Shown: piece after piece, positions 32,599-42,601 of the stretch
Layout: every line of letters starts with the position of its first letter
Numbering within the stretch: the stretch's first letter is position 1
NCBI GenBank assembly: GCA_022701365.1
Contig: JAKUHH010000177.1
Span: forward strand, 1,178,001 to 1,242,000
Origin: Mycocentrospora acerina
Taxonomy: Eukaryota > Ascomycota > Dothideomycetes > Pleosporales
DNA length: 64,000 nt
Reading direction: 5' to 3'
The notes under the pieces: model-generated
The model's database searches: none
The model's input: only the letters and a program-made list of their open reading frames with translations
What the model was told of the DNA's origin: nothing
Program-made: the position numbers and the translations under genes

Positions 32599-33879
32599 TT
32601 ACATGTCAGCAACGAAATGCCACCCTCCACGGCGATCTCTGAACAACATCCCTGGATCCCCCTTGGGACCTTGAGTGATCCTCCTCTCCAAAACCCACTC
32701 GCCTTCTTTCCTCACATCATACGTCTCAATCGGCCCGGCATCTTCGTCTTGGGCACAATCCCCGTCTACCATCCTCCTCCTCATTTGGTACTGCAATCGG
32801 GCATACTCACTAAACCGGGGGAACGCACCCCCGCTCCCAATATTATCCCTTAGAGAGAGAACATCCGAGTTGAAGCGCACAACAAGAGGGCTCGATTCGG
32901 TAGAGTAAGACTGCGGAGTTCCATGGCCTGTGAAGAGTCCGAGTCGCGCTTCAATAGAGGATGCATAACTGCGTGGAGTGGAACAGGTTGCTGTGCTGGA
33001 GCTGACACGATCGCTGGTTGTGAACCCAGTGCGTGCGGCGCAGCGCATGAAGGCGAGTGTTTCTTCGTCTAGATTCTCTGGGAAAGCGGGCCGCGGAGGC
33101 GCCGGGCCAGCAAGCTTTGTGAATGGGAGGGTGGGGGAGAGAGAAACAATAGGTGAGTTACAGAGCTGAGGGGTGAGGGTGGGGCGGGAAATAGACAAGG
33201 GGAGGGGTTTGGTGGTGCGCGACAATGACCGAGAGGAGGGAGGGGTGATTATGGGATGGTGGGATTTCGTGGATGGAAGTTCGGTTGGAATGGACGGGAT
33301 CTGGGGAGACGAGGGCGGTTCAGAATCCGAGTCGTGGTTCCCAAAAATTCTTGAGCCTGGGTAAGGTTAATCATGTGTTTCTGAATGCTAGGAGCTGATA
33401 TATCTTACTCTTGCTCCTCAGTGTCGCGAAACTGGGGCGTGTCTTCAGTTTTGGCGTTTCTGAAGTGTTTCTGCTCAGGGGACTATGTATGCTGGCAGCT
33501 GCGCTTAATGGCTCAGGCAACGACTCTTCGGGATCCTGTGGGGTTGGAGGCAGCGGAAGAGGCCTGTCAGCTTCCAGGACAGTAATAGCCGATGTCAACA
33601 TCTGGTCATCACGAAATGCCTGTTTTTGGCGCTGACCTCCATCATTTTCATCGGTGTTCGAAGAAGGTCGAACGAGAGGAGATGGTAAAGGGTCCGGCAA
33701 AGGTACTGGCAGTAGCTGCGGCTTATCTGCTCTGTCTATCCTGCGTAGAAAGAAGCGCGGGGCTGTCTCGTCAGTCACGGTACTGTCTCAACCAAACGAA
33801 GGGACGGCTTACTCTTTCTTCTGCCACCATCCTTCTGGATTCTAGCATCGAACTCAACCTCCAGGCTTGTAATTTCCAT
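32599..33879 (-). CDS. Pro/Ser-rich unknown protein
   Basis: Exons 33813-33879, 33409-33762 and 32599-33356; introns of 50 and 52 bp, both phase 1; 392 aa. It starts MEITSLEVEFDARIQKDGG. The middle is proline-rich and low-complexity (LPLPPTPQDPEESLPEPL; SFATLRSKS). The C-terminal 150 residues are more ordered and look like the conserved part (NLDEETLAFMRCAARTGFTT, FPRFSEYARLQYQMRRRM, EWVLERRITQGPKGDPGMLF). No signal peptide or membrane helix. I do not recognise a family with confidence; it resembles fungal unknowns conserved among Dothideomycetes. Phase consistency across both introns supports the model. Confidence 0.7.
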
Positions 33880-35236
33880 ATTCGCAACCCTCTCGTCTCG
33901 GCTAGGACCATCCTTGAGGAAGCGCGAAGCTGCTGGCTATTAGTACTTGCTTGCCGGACAAAGCGGTAAATCAAGATCCCGGAGCATAACTTTGTTTCTC
34001 AATCTCTTCATGTGATTGTTACGGGTTTTGTAATAATACAAGAGCAAGCGAAGCGTGAGTGTTTGGAGTTGGCTGGAAACTTGGAGCAGGCAGGAGAGGG
34101 GCCGAACGCCAGTTGCAGGTGGGTATGTGCTGCGTGCTGGAAATAGTTTTAAACGTACTTAACAAGTATTGTTGTGAGGACATTACAACGAAAGCTTTGG
34201 CATTCAGCGGCGTGCCTTTCACTGCGAGTTCCGTAATGGTCGCCATTGAGGGTGCAAAAAAAGCTCGAAGCCTGTAGGGGATTGAGGTGAAAGCGGATGT
34301 AACGTTATAAACATAATTAAACTACTGCATTGGGAGCGTTGGGATGCAGCGAAAAAGCAGTATACATGTGGAGATGACGTTGGAGTCACGTGAGCGGGAG
34401 TTGAATGGAAGCGACGACCCAAGTGTAGCTATTAAAAGAAAGCCAACCACCCCCTCCCTCCCCCCTCCTCCGAGGAAGGACAAGGTGATTACTGCCAATC
34501 TTAGTGTCTTGTGTTTCGTAAAATCGGAAGGGTATGCCGAAAAAAGTCGAGCAAGCGAGTGACTTTCAGTCTGTGTGTAGAGTGACAATCGGTCTGTGTG
34601 CTCTGTTACGAACACGAAATCATCTCACCATCACTGAATGACTCGCAGGAAATGCCAATTTGAACATGAATACCCATTGCCTCTCATACAGAGAAGATGA
34701 GTTGAGCATCATGCCCATATATTTTTTTTCTTGGTTTTCTATTTGTGTTTGTTGTGTTTGTTGTGAGGAGTTGTAGTGTTGAATGAATAGAGTCGTGCTT
34801 GGATCCAGGGACATGTGGATAGCAGAACGTTCACAAAAGGGGGAGTGCCCGGGTTCCAAAGCTGGCCAAAGCATCTCACAAAAACCATAAGCCAAGCCAG
34901 GTAATGTCCAGCTCTTCAGAGACCATCGCGGTGTAACCATCCGCGAACCGCATGAAACCATATGCTTCCATCTGACCGTAATCCGTGCTTGCGTGCCAAT
35001 CAATTCGCACCACTCCCACCCACCAAAGACCAAATGACATGCCAGTCATTGTAGGTCGTCAAGACGCCGTTAAACACCGAAAAGAACAAAACAAAAACGA
35101 GAGATGCGTCATGGATTATGACTATACCGAACAGCTGGAAACTCAATATGAACAAACAAAAGACATTGTCGTTGAACAAAAAGAGATTGGGTCGCAAGCT
35201 ATGCAGGATATCGAAAAATGAGGCAAAACTCCATAA
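33880..35236. other. Gene-free stretch between two minus-strand genes
   Basis: About 1.36 kb: the promoter of the Pro/Ser-rich gene on its left end and the 3' untranslated part of the EDC1-like gene on its right end. Short open frames (up to 137 codons, 34620-35033) lack coding character. Confidence 0.5.
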
Positions 35237-36916
35237 TTACCGGACGCTGGATACATCTCCAGCTAGATTGAGATTCAGCAAACGCTTGAGGTCCTGCTCT
35301 AAAGCCAACGTATCGGGGGTAGAACTCTTCATGAGAGATGGTTGGGGTGATTGTGTAGGGGGGACTGCAGTCGGAGCTGCAGAGGGTTTGTGTTGCTTTG
35401 CTGCCACGGAGGCAGGAACAAACGACATCATGGAAGTGGAGGGCTTCTTTACCGAAGCAGAGACGGGGGTTGCGGCCTGTTGTGCATGCCTGGGACTGAA
35501 AGCACCTGCATTGTTCCTGGCATGCGGGTGATGATCGGCGCGGGGCTGGTACGGATATCTTCCAGGGGTCTTTGTCTGTCGGTTATTGGGCGCTTCCCGG
35601 TAGGGCTGGACGTATGGCGCAGAACCTCGTCGTGGGCCTGCGGGCGCCTGAAACCCATTGTTTGGATAACCGCGTGGGAAAGCGTTGGGATCAATGTGCT
35701 TTGGGGGAGGAATAGACGGAAAGTCTTGAAAAGCACCCTGAGGAACCGCAGGAGAGTCGGCCGTAACCTCGGTGCGAAGATTGGAGTTACGCTTGGCAGA
35801 GTCGCCCTTTGCTGCTTGGAACATGGGTGAAAGGTTTCGGTTGCCGTAGAACAGATCAGACGGCTCCTGCACTGGTCCTGCTGGAGTTGAAGGGCCAGAA
35901 GCGCTTTGGAATGCGGGTGGTGAGGATGTCTGCTGGGAACCCTGGGTGTGCTGGTCTGGCCTGGGCGGAGTCGCGGCGGTGACTTTTTTCTGTGACATGG
36001 AGAGCCGATTGAAAAGATCTTGCATAATGTCCTTTCCATCATTTTCTTGGGATGCGTCCTTGAGTTGCGGTACGCCAGTAGGGTCGGTAACGGAGCGATA
36101 TGCTACTGGCGATGCTGCAGGTGGGGGCGAGAGATGCCCATGCTTGGCCTCTCCGTCGAGCTCGATTGGGAAGACGGCGTTGAGCGAGCCGTACGAGTCC
36201 TGCTTGTGGTGCTCAGGCCGAGTATTGGAAATCCTAACGGAGACTGGGCTGCCTGTGACATGTCTAGCCCTCTCTGCCTTGTCAGCCCTGAATAGCATGT
36301 CTAGTGGAGAGTCCTGGTGGCGCACAGGGACCGCAATGGGCGCGCGGGAGGGAGACGGGGAGGGACTCGGGGATCCCGCAGAGTCGGAGCTCTCTTCCAT
36401 TGGAGGGGTTGGCGGACCAGACTGGATCTTGGCTGGCACGGACCTGGAAAGAAACTTTGGAATGGGCAAAGCGGAAGGTGCAGGAGAGGCGTGGAAAGTC
36501 GGACCAGCGTATGCACCTTGGTTCTTAGCCGGGGTCGCAGAGAGGTTGTTGCGGCCAGCATCGCCGCGGGGCAGGGAAGATTGAGCGCTGCTTGGCACGA
36601 AGGCGCGGTCGGCAGCAGGCTGGGACGGGGCATGCCTCTTTACATTGCGCGGCGCGGTAGGTAAGTGGTGCTCTTCGCTCGAGAAGCCGGAATTGTGGGC
36701 AAGGGCGGGGTGTGGGTTGCGCGGCGACTTGCTTGGAGACGCGCCCAGGTTGGGCTGGCTGTGGGTGTTGGGCGCGCGATTGCCGCGTGGCTTGCGCGGC
36801 TGGCTTCGTCCGTTGTTGTTGTGCGGCGCGTGATTTGCGCCCCTCGGCTGCTGCTGCTGCGGGTGTTGCTTGCCCCGAGAGGCCTGTGGGGAGGCTGCAT
36901 CCTGTACGGCCGACAT
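35237..36916 (-). CDS. EDC1/PNRC-like putative mRNA-decapping activator
   Basis: Single-exon frame, 559 aa, almost entirely low-complexity: Gln/Asn/Pro/Ser/Arg-rich. The one recognisable island is YAGPTFHASPAPSALPIPKF at about residue 135, the PNRC-type motif found in Edc1/Edc2-like decapping enhancers of fungi and in animal PNRC proteins, where it contacts Dcp1 and stimulates Dcp2. Downstream short conserved patches include DSPLDMLFRADKAERARH, KDIMQDLFNRLSMSQKK and the terminal LEQDLKRLLNLNLAGD. I infer a cytoplasmic, P-body-linked role in mRNA decay; 'proline-rich nuclear protein' is the alternative. It is head-to-head with RBX1 across 943 bp. Confidence 0.75.
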   Translation of the reverse strand: MSAVQDAASPQASRGKQHPQQQQPRGANHAPHNNNGRSQPRKPRGNRAPNTHSQPNLGASPSKSPRNPHPALAHNSGFSSEEHHLPTAPRNVKRHAPSQPAADRAFVPSSAQSSLPRGDAGRNNLSATPAKNQGAYAGPTFHASPAPSALPIPKFLSRSVPAKIQSGPPTPPMEESSDSAGSPSPSPSPSRAPIAVPVRHQDSPLDMLFRADKAERARHVTGSPVSVRISNTRPEHHKQDSYGSLNAVFPIELDGEAKHGHLSPPPAASPVAYRSVTDPTGVPQLKDASQENDGKDIMQDLFNRLSMSQKKVTAATPPRPDQHTQGSQQTSSPPAFQSASGPSTPAGPVQEPSDLFYGNRNLSPMFQAAKGDSAKRNSNLRTEVTADSPAVPQGAFQDFPSIPPPKHIDPNAFPRGYPNNGFQAPAGPRRGSAPYVQPYREAPNNRQTKTPGRYPYQPRADHHPHARNNAGAFSPRHAQQAATPVSASVKKPSTSMMSFVPASVAAKQHKPSAAPTAVPPTQSPQPSLMKSSTPDTLALEQDLKRLLNLNLAGDVSSVR

Positions 36917-37859
36917 GTGGGGTAGGTTGTTGGTGGTGGTTTGCGAGGCGACGCGTGTAGGGCTATCTCGAGGGTCGTCGGCGGGTGCTTGGACGTGGGA
37001 AGGCGGGCGGGGGTTGGAAGTGTCGGGCTGCGGAGGCGGGCTGGCTGAGGGAGTGGTATAGCGGGATGGTGAGGGCGTGAGCGGTGGGAGTGTTCATGTC
37101 CAGATGCGCGGGGTAGGGAGAGGCGCAGGCCGTCGAGTGAGGTGAGGAGCGAGTCGTGGACAGGTGAGAGAGAGAGAGGATGGTGGACGATGAATGGTGG
37201 ACGGCGTGTTGGGGTTGGGGTTGGGTCACTAGGCCGCGTCTCAGCCTTGTTTGTTCGGGTGTGTCAGGGTAGCCAAGACGGAGTGACGCACTGGCAATGG
37301 CATGTCCATGTCCATGTCCATGTCTATATCTATATCTATGTCCATGTACATGCGTGTGTATGCATCCATATGTGTGCATTTGTATTAATATTTATACATA
37401 TACATGTGTGTGTGCATCTATACACATGTCCATGTGCATCTACATGTACGTGTGTCTATGTGCATCTGCATATGCATCTACATGTCTGCGCATGTGCTGA
37501 GTGTCTGTGTGTACATGTATATGTGTATTTATATGTATGTGTATGTGCGTGTGTACATGTGTGTGTATATGTGTGTGCATGTTCATGTGCAAGACAAATG
37601 CTCCCCTTCTTGGCATTCGCAGCAGTCCATGGCCATCGCTGGAGCCTTGCATCGCCAGTGGCCGTGCTGCCAGAACCCGTCCACTTCACTCTTGACGCTT
37701 GACTCTTGACTCTAGACTCTTGACCACCACGCCCTCACTCGACTAGCACTCGCCCCCTCCACCCACGTCGTTCCACCCACGTCCTTCCACCCACGTCCTT
37801 CCACCCACGTCCCTCCACTCCCCGCCACCCCGCCCACCACATCCACCCGTTCCGCAACC
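36917..37859. other. Divergent promoter region of the EDC1-like gene and RBX1, with a purine/pyrimidine-alternating tract
   Basis: About 943 bp. It carries a tract of about 295 bp of CATGT/GTGTA/TATGT-type alternating dinucleotides (37298-37592) and, before RBX1, four near-identical ccacccacgtc units (37758-37812). Confidence 0.6.
37298..37592. repeat. Alternating purine-pyrimidine tract (CATGTN/TGTGTA-rich)
   Basis: Nearly continuous alternation of purine and pyrimidine built from catgtc, tatatc, gtgtg and catgtg units. Frames across it give only Cys/Val/His/Met-rich peptides. Such DNA can adopt left-handed or cruciform structure. Confidence 0.85.
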
Positions 37860-38450
37860 ATGGCCGACGTCGACATGGCAGATGCGCCTGCACAAGCTGC
37901 CGCGCCCGCACCTGCACCTGCGCCCAAGACCAAGACGGCCAAGGCGGGCGCCAGCACAGAGGGCGACAAGAAGCGCTTCGAGGTCAAGAAGGTGAGCATG
38001 CCTCGACAGCTGCAGCTACAATGATGTCGATAGCTTTGGTTACAACTACAGCTACAGCTACAGCTACAACCACAACTACGACAACGTCTACAGCTGCAGT
38101 GACAAACAAGGCAAAAGACAAAGACTGACCCGTCACAGTGGAACGCCGTAGCTCTCTGGGCATGGGACATTGTCGTCGACAACTGCGCCATCTGCCGTAA
38201 CCACATCATGGACCTCTGCATCGAGTGCCAGGCCAACCAGGCCTCGGCCACGAGCGAAGAGTGCACCGTCGCCTGGGGCATCTGCAACGTGCGTGCCTGA
38301 AGCTCCGCCACCCTACCTACACCCCTCCACAGCACAGCTAACACGTCACAGCACGCCTTCCACTTCCACTGCATCTCACGATGGCTCAAGACACGACAGG
38401 TGTGCCCGCTCGACAACCGTGACTGGGAGTTCCAGAAGTATGGCCGGTAG
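37860..38450 (+). CDS. RBX1: RING-box protein RBX1 (Hrt1/Roc1), cullin-RING ligase subunit
   Basis: Exons 37860-37991, 38139-38288 and 38352-38450; introns of 147 and 63 bp; all phase 0; 126 aa. The N-terminal 38 residues are Ala/Pro/Lys-rich; [20 protein letters not shown] is the cullin-binding strand. The zinc-binding RING-H2 has C60 and C63 (NCAICRNHIMDLCIECQ), the long insert, CNHAFHFHCISRWLK and VCPLDNRDWEFQKYG. Rbx1 recruits the E2 (such as Cdc34) to cullins in SCF ligases, in nucleus and cytoplasm. The first intron is made largely of acagctacaact-type repeats. A CDC34-type E2 gene lies 6 kb downstream. Confidence 0.96.
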
Positions 38451-38683
38451 ACGCGTGCAGCCGCTTCGCATGGGCATGTGGGTCGGGGGTTTTATTTCGG
38501 ACGTTTGGCGCAGCAAGGGCTTTTTTAAAAAGAAAGAATTCATGAGAGCACGGCAGCGAGCATGGCAGCATAGACGGTCTTTATCGTCAAACAAACTATC
38601 CATTTGGCTTTACACCATCCCACGCTTCCTTGGTGACGGCACATTTACTTCCTCCTCTTCTCCTCCCGTCCCTCCTCTCTCCG

Positions 38684-39267
38684 CTAACCCACTTTTTGCC
38701 CATCAACGTCAATGCTGATCCCCGATGTTGAAGTGGTGTTGTGAGCCGGGAGCCAGCCCTCGGGGTTCTTGTTGTAGAAAGGCCAGGGTGGAACGACGAC
38801 GGCAAAGGTGAGGGCGGTGCCGGCGAGGCCAATGTAGAGCGCCAGCCTGATATCCTGCTGCATGAAGCCAACAAGAAAGGCAATGACCTGGATTGGAGTG
38901 AGCATGTGTTTTGAATGATTGTGTTGAATAGTGTGCTGAATGATTGTGTTGAATGCTGTGCCGAATACTGTGTTGAATACTGCTTTCAACACTGCTTTCA
39001 ACGCTGATTTCAACACTGCATTCAACACTGCATTCAACGCTGCATTCAATACTGCGTTCAATACTGCGAGCGAGCAAGGAAAAAGGGAAAACATACACCA
39101 GCAGCACCAAGCAGCACCGTAGTGAGCATCTCTGCCAGACGCTGGCCCTCAAAGTCCTGCACGTGTCAGCCTGCGAGCCATGCCAGGGGGGTTTTTATTT
39201 TAGTGAGACTGCGTACAATCTGCCCCTCTACGGCATCGCGCACTTGCTCGAGCAGCTGGTCGGCCAT
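38684..39267 (-). CDS. SPC1: Signal peptidase complex subunit SPC1 (SPCS1, 12-kDa subunit)
   Basis: Exons 39217-39267, 39097-39156 and 38684-38887; introns of 60 and 209 bp; all phase 0; 104 aa. It starts MADQLLEQVRDAVEGQI, continues DFEGQRLAEMLTTVLLGAAG, then two membrane helices flanking a short turn (VIAFLVGFMQQDIRLALYIG; GTALTFAVVVPPWPFYNKNP). The DFEGQ motif, paired helices and PPWPFYNKNP are diagnostic for Spc1. It is a non-catalytic subunit of the ER signal peptidase complex. The larger intron contains an imperfect 11-bp tandem repeat. RBX1 and SPC1 are convergent with 233 bp between stops. Confidence 0.93.
38930..39065. repeat. Intronic minisatellite, about 11-bp period (ttcaacactgc)
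   Basis: Within intron 2 of SPC1, about twelve imperfect copies of a ttcaa(c/t)(a/g)ctgc unit, shifting from tgtgttgaatg variants on the left to tgcgttcaata on the right. Confidence 0.85.
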
Positions 39268-40636
39268 GTCTAGTGGTCGATGTGGTGTTCGATGTGGTAG
39301 TCGATGTGGTGTGGTATGTAGTGGGTGGCAGGTGGTGGGTGTGTGTGCTGACTACAAGTAGAGCTTGCAACGACAACAACAACAACGAGCTCCCTTTCAA
39401 GACAATGAATGGCTCCCCTGAAAATTTGCCGGTTTCTCCAAGCTATTCACTCCACTTGTTCAAGATACCAGCCCTGGCGAGTGGTTGCTGTGGTGCTGGG
39501 GTGCTGGGGCGCTGGGGTGCTGGCGAGTGGTTCCGTCAATGTGGCTTGTTGGTCAAATGCATGTACATAGATAGTATGCGCACGCACCCACGGCCCGAAC
39601 AGTGCATCCATCTGTTTGGAGCCGCAGCCAAGCATCACATCCAGACTCGACTGACACAGGCCAGACGACACGCCCCTGCGGCTTTGTCGGCAAGCTGCCG
39701 CACAGAACCTGGAATCAAGGCCGCGGAAACGGACGAGCCTGCACGTGTCTTTGTTAGGGCCCGGCGGCAGCATGTTCTGGATGCGTCACTTTGCTCGCCC
39801 TTTTGTCCCAGCCACCATTCCGCCCAATCAGCGACGGTGCCACGTTCCGTCTGAAGGAAAAAGCTTGTGCTTGACCCACTACCACATGTTACTTAACCTG
39901 TCAACCCTCCCTCGCCGAATCGCCTACCACGCACACCGTCCACCTGGACTCTGTATTTCACACCAATCGCCCCCAGCCGTCCCATCCCGTGCAAACCATC
40001 CGCCACCCACTGCAAACAAAGTTGCACACAACCACGCAATCACAAAGTCCATCATCCGCCCGACCGCTGAGTCAACAAAGAAATCCCTCACGACTAGCCG
40101 TGCACCACCTCGCCCACGACTGCGACTGATTCCACCTCGAGGCCTTTGCTTCGACCACCCGCTCCTCTGCAACGCTGGCTGACGCTTCGGCGCCTGATTT
40201 CTTGCAATCCTTCAAGTTGGCGGGGCTTTACCTTCACAAGTTTTCCTCCATCCGTCCCCTTCTCGGCCCAAAAGCGTGGGTCTACGGAGGCGACTATAAG
40301 AAGCCGCCATAACTGGGCTTCATTCTCAACAACGCATCACATTCGCTATACCGACTACTGTCTTTACGAACTCTTCCTTGCCCCTTTGGGTGTGGAAGTC
40401 TGGCTACCGGATCCATTCCACCATCGGCTGAGTGTAGGGGAGGTCCCTACGCGAAGCCTGCTTTCAAGTTGAGCGCGCCGTAGAGGTGGGCGCTCACAAG
40501 CGGCTCACCGAAGCTTGAGGCTCTTGCCCTGCAAGACGTCATTCCTGCCAACCACTCAAGCTGGCTTAATCAACTAGGAGAAAAAAAGAAAAGAAAACAC
40601 AGGAGTCGCATACGCCGTCACACCTGAATCGCCAAC
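39268..40636. other. Divergent region between SPC1 and the CorA Mg transporter gene
   Basis: About 1.37 kb. The part next to SPC1 contains gtggtgt/gtcgatgtggt repeats (39270-39345) and a tggggtgctggggcgctgg run (about 39495-39520). The rest is presumably the long promoter and leader of the transporter gene. Open frames here are short and unmatched. Confidence 0.5.
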
Positions 40637-42601
40637 ATGACTGACACTCCGAGATCCGAGAGGTCCCAGACCAGGTTCAGCACCCCCGTGTCTGAGCTTG
40701 ACGACCACCGTCACCAGCCTGCCTCCCTCCCCCGAGCGGATGCTGGATCGCCTGCTCGGTCGCGCCGACCAACTTTTGCGAGCATTCACCAAGCAGAGCA
40801 GCCGCCTCTGCTTGCCCAGGTCAACGAAGCCCTTGATGCCCATGCCATCACTCGACGCGACTTCGAAACCGCCATTGTGGACGATGACGGGCCATACCTA
40901 TCCCCCGACGCCTACGGACGACGTTCTTCGCTCGCTCCTAGCCCGCATACCCGCCGAGACACCTTCAGACGCCCTCGCGACCCCGCCATGGAGCGTCTGA
41001 CCAGGTCCAGGGCATCTTCAACCTCTTCGCGATCCGTGTCACCTCCCAACTCGGTCGATGCCTTTGCTGGACCCCGGCGCCGCGACCGGGCGGGAACTAT
41101 AAATAGCCATGCCCCCTCCGATGTCGACCTCGGGCTACTCCGGACTCATTCCCGAGGAACTGCGCGACGACCAACCATTAGCGACGAGCGCCCAGATGAC
41201 TTGCCGCACATTGAAGTAGCATCCGCCCATAGCTCTGCGGAGGAGGACGTCTGCTTCCCCGTTCAAGACGACCCTGGCAAGACGACGAGGTTCGATTATG
41301 AAGAGCTGGAGGAGTTTATTGCAGAAGTCCAGGAAAGGACACCAATTGGCCAGCCCCTTCGCCATAAGCCAAGTGTCGAGTCTCGAATCCTCAAGCCCAA
41401 GATCTTTTCAGACCTGCGCCCCAAGACGGGCAACTCGTCGGTACACAAGGATGCCGATGCGCAGGATGTAAAGGCTCTCGACCCTGCGATCCAAGAGAAG
41501 CTCGCCGAAGAAGGCCTGGCACACGTATTCGACAATGTACGAGCAGATGTCAACCTAAACCGCTGGACCTTCTTCTCGTCCGAACTCGACGACACCATTC
41601 ACGCGGCAGAGCTTGGTGGCCTCCTAATGCCAGGTGAACGATTCCGTGATCTTTTCGAGACACCTCCAGACGGTGGTGTTTGGTGGATGGACATGGTCAA
41701 TCCAACCGAAGAAGAAGTATTTGCAATCTGCAAGGCTTTTGGTGTGCATCCTCTTACACGCGAGGATATCTGTATCCAAGAGCCGCGCGAGAAGGTCGAG
41801 CTGTTCCACCAGTACTACTTTGTCTCCTTCCGATCCTTCTTCCAGACGGACAAGGAGTCTGACGACTACCTCGAGCCCGTCAACTTTTACGCGGTAGTCT
41901 TCAAGGAAGGCCTCCTCACCTTTACGTTTTGCGAAAGCCCGCACACGCTCAACGTGCGCAAGCGCATCAGTCGTCTCCGCGACTACATCAATCTCAACGC
42001 CGACTGGATCTGCTACGCCCTCATCGACGACATTGTCGACAGCTTCGCGCCCGTCATCCGCGGCATCGAACACGAGGCCGACGCCATCGAGGACCAAGTC
42101 TTCACGGCGCGCATCGAAGACTCGCGCGAGATTCTCCGCGCCGTCGGCGACTGCCGCAAGCGCGTCATGCAGCTCCTGCGCCTCCTGGGCGGCAAAGCCG
42201 ACGTCATCAAGGGCTTCGCCAAACGCTGCAACGAAGCGTACAGCGTTGCGCCCCGCGGCGACGTGGGCCTCTACCTCAGCGACATCCAAGACCACGTCGT
42301 AACCATGATGTCCAACCTGTCGCATTTTGAGAAGATGCTCTCGCGCGCGCACTCCAACTACCTTGCGCAGATTTCCGTCGATCAGGTCATCCAGGGCAAC
42401 CAGAGCAACGAGACGCTCGGCAAGGTTACCGTCATTGCGACGATTCTCGTGCCCCTTAATTTAATCTGCGGTCTGTTTGGCATGAATGTCAAGGTCCCCG
42501 GGCAGGATGGGAGTATTGGATGGTTCTTTGGGATTCTGGGGGTTATTATTTGCTTTGTTGCAACGTGTTTGACTGTGGCTAAGAGGTTGAAGTTTATTTG
42601 A
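40637..42601 (+). CDS. CorA-family Mg2+ transporter, ALR1/MNR2 type
   Basis: Single-exon frame, 654 aa. The N-terminal 250 residues are Ser/Arg/Pro-rich and cytosolic, as in Alr1 and Mnr2. The CorA funnel domain contains GGVWWMDMVNPTEEEVFAIC, LTREDICIQEPREKVELF, YYFVSFRSFF, LNADWICYALIDDIVDSFAP and a long helix ending with SNETLGKVTVIATILVPLNL. The Mg-selectivity signature GLFGMN is intact at about residue 611-616 at the end of TM1; TM2 (GWFFGILGVIICFVATCLTV) and a short basic tail close the protein. Homopentameric Mg2+ channel in the plasma membrane (Alr1) or vacuolar membrane (Mnr2); sequence alone does not decide between the two. It is the canonical counterpart of the ankyrin-CorA fusion 9 kb upstream. 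Confidence 0.93.
   Translation: MTDTPRSERSQTRFSTPVSELDDHRHQPASLPRADAGSPARSRRPTFASIHQAEQPPLLAQVNEALDAHAITRRDFETAIVDDDGPYLSPDAYGRRSSLAPSPHTRRDTFRRPRDPAMERLTRSRASSTSSRSVSPPNSVDAFAGPRRRDRAGTINSHAPSDVDLGLLRTHSRGTARRPTISDERPDDLPHIEVASAHSSAEEDVCFPVQDDPGKTTRFDYEELEEFIAEVQERTPIGQPLRHKPSVESRILKPKIFSDLRPKTGNSSVHKDADAQDVKALDPAIQEKLAEEGLAHVFDNVRADVNLNRWTFFSSELDDTIHAAELGGLLMPGERFRDLFETPPDGGVWWMDMVNPTEEEVFAICKAFGVHPLTREDICIQEPREKVELFHQYYFVSFRSFFQTDKESDDYLEPVNFYAVVFKEGLLTFTFCESPHTLNVRKRISRLRDYINLNADWICYALIDDIVDSFAPVIRGIEHEADAIEDQVFTARIEDSREILRAVGDCRKRVMQLLRLLGGKADVIKGFAKRCNEAYSVAPRGDVGLYLSDIQDHVVTMMSNLSHFEKMLSRAHSNYLAQISVDQVIQGNQSNETLGKVTVIATILVPLNLICGLFGMNVKVPGQDGSIGWFFGILGVIICFVATCLTVAKRLKFI

Noticed and set aside
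34620..35033. 137-codon minus-strand frame
   Set aside because: Lies in the 3' flank of the EDC1-like gene, has no recognisable domain and looks like chance openness.
37142..37709. Cys/His/Val-rich frames of up to 186 codons on both strands
   Set aside because: They arise from the alternating purine-pyrimidine tract; a Cys-rich secreted protein was considered, but there is no signal peptide or non-repetitive core.
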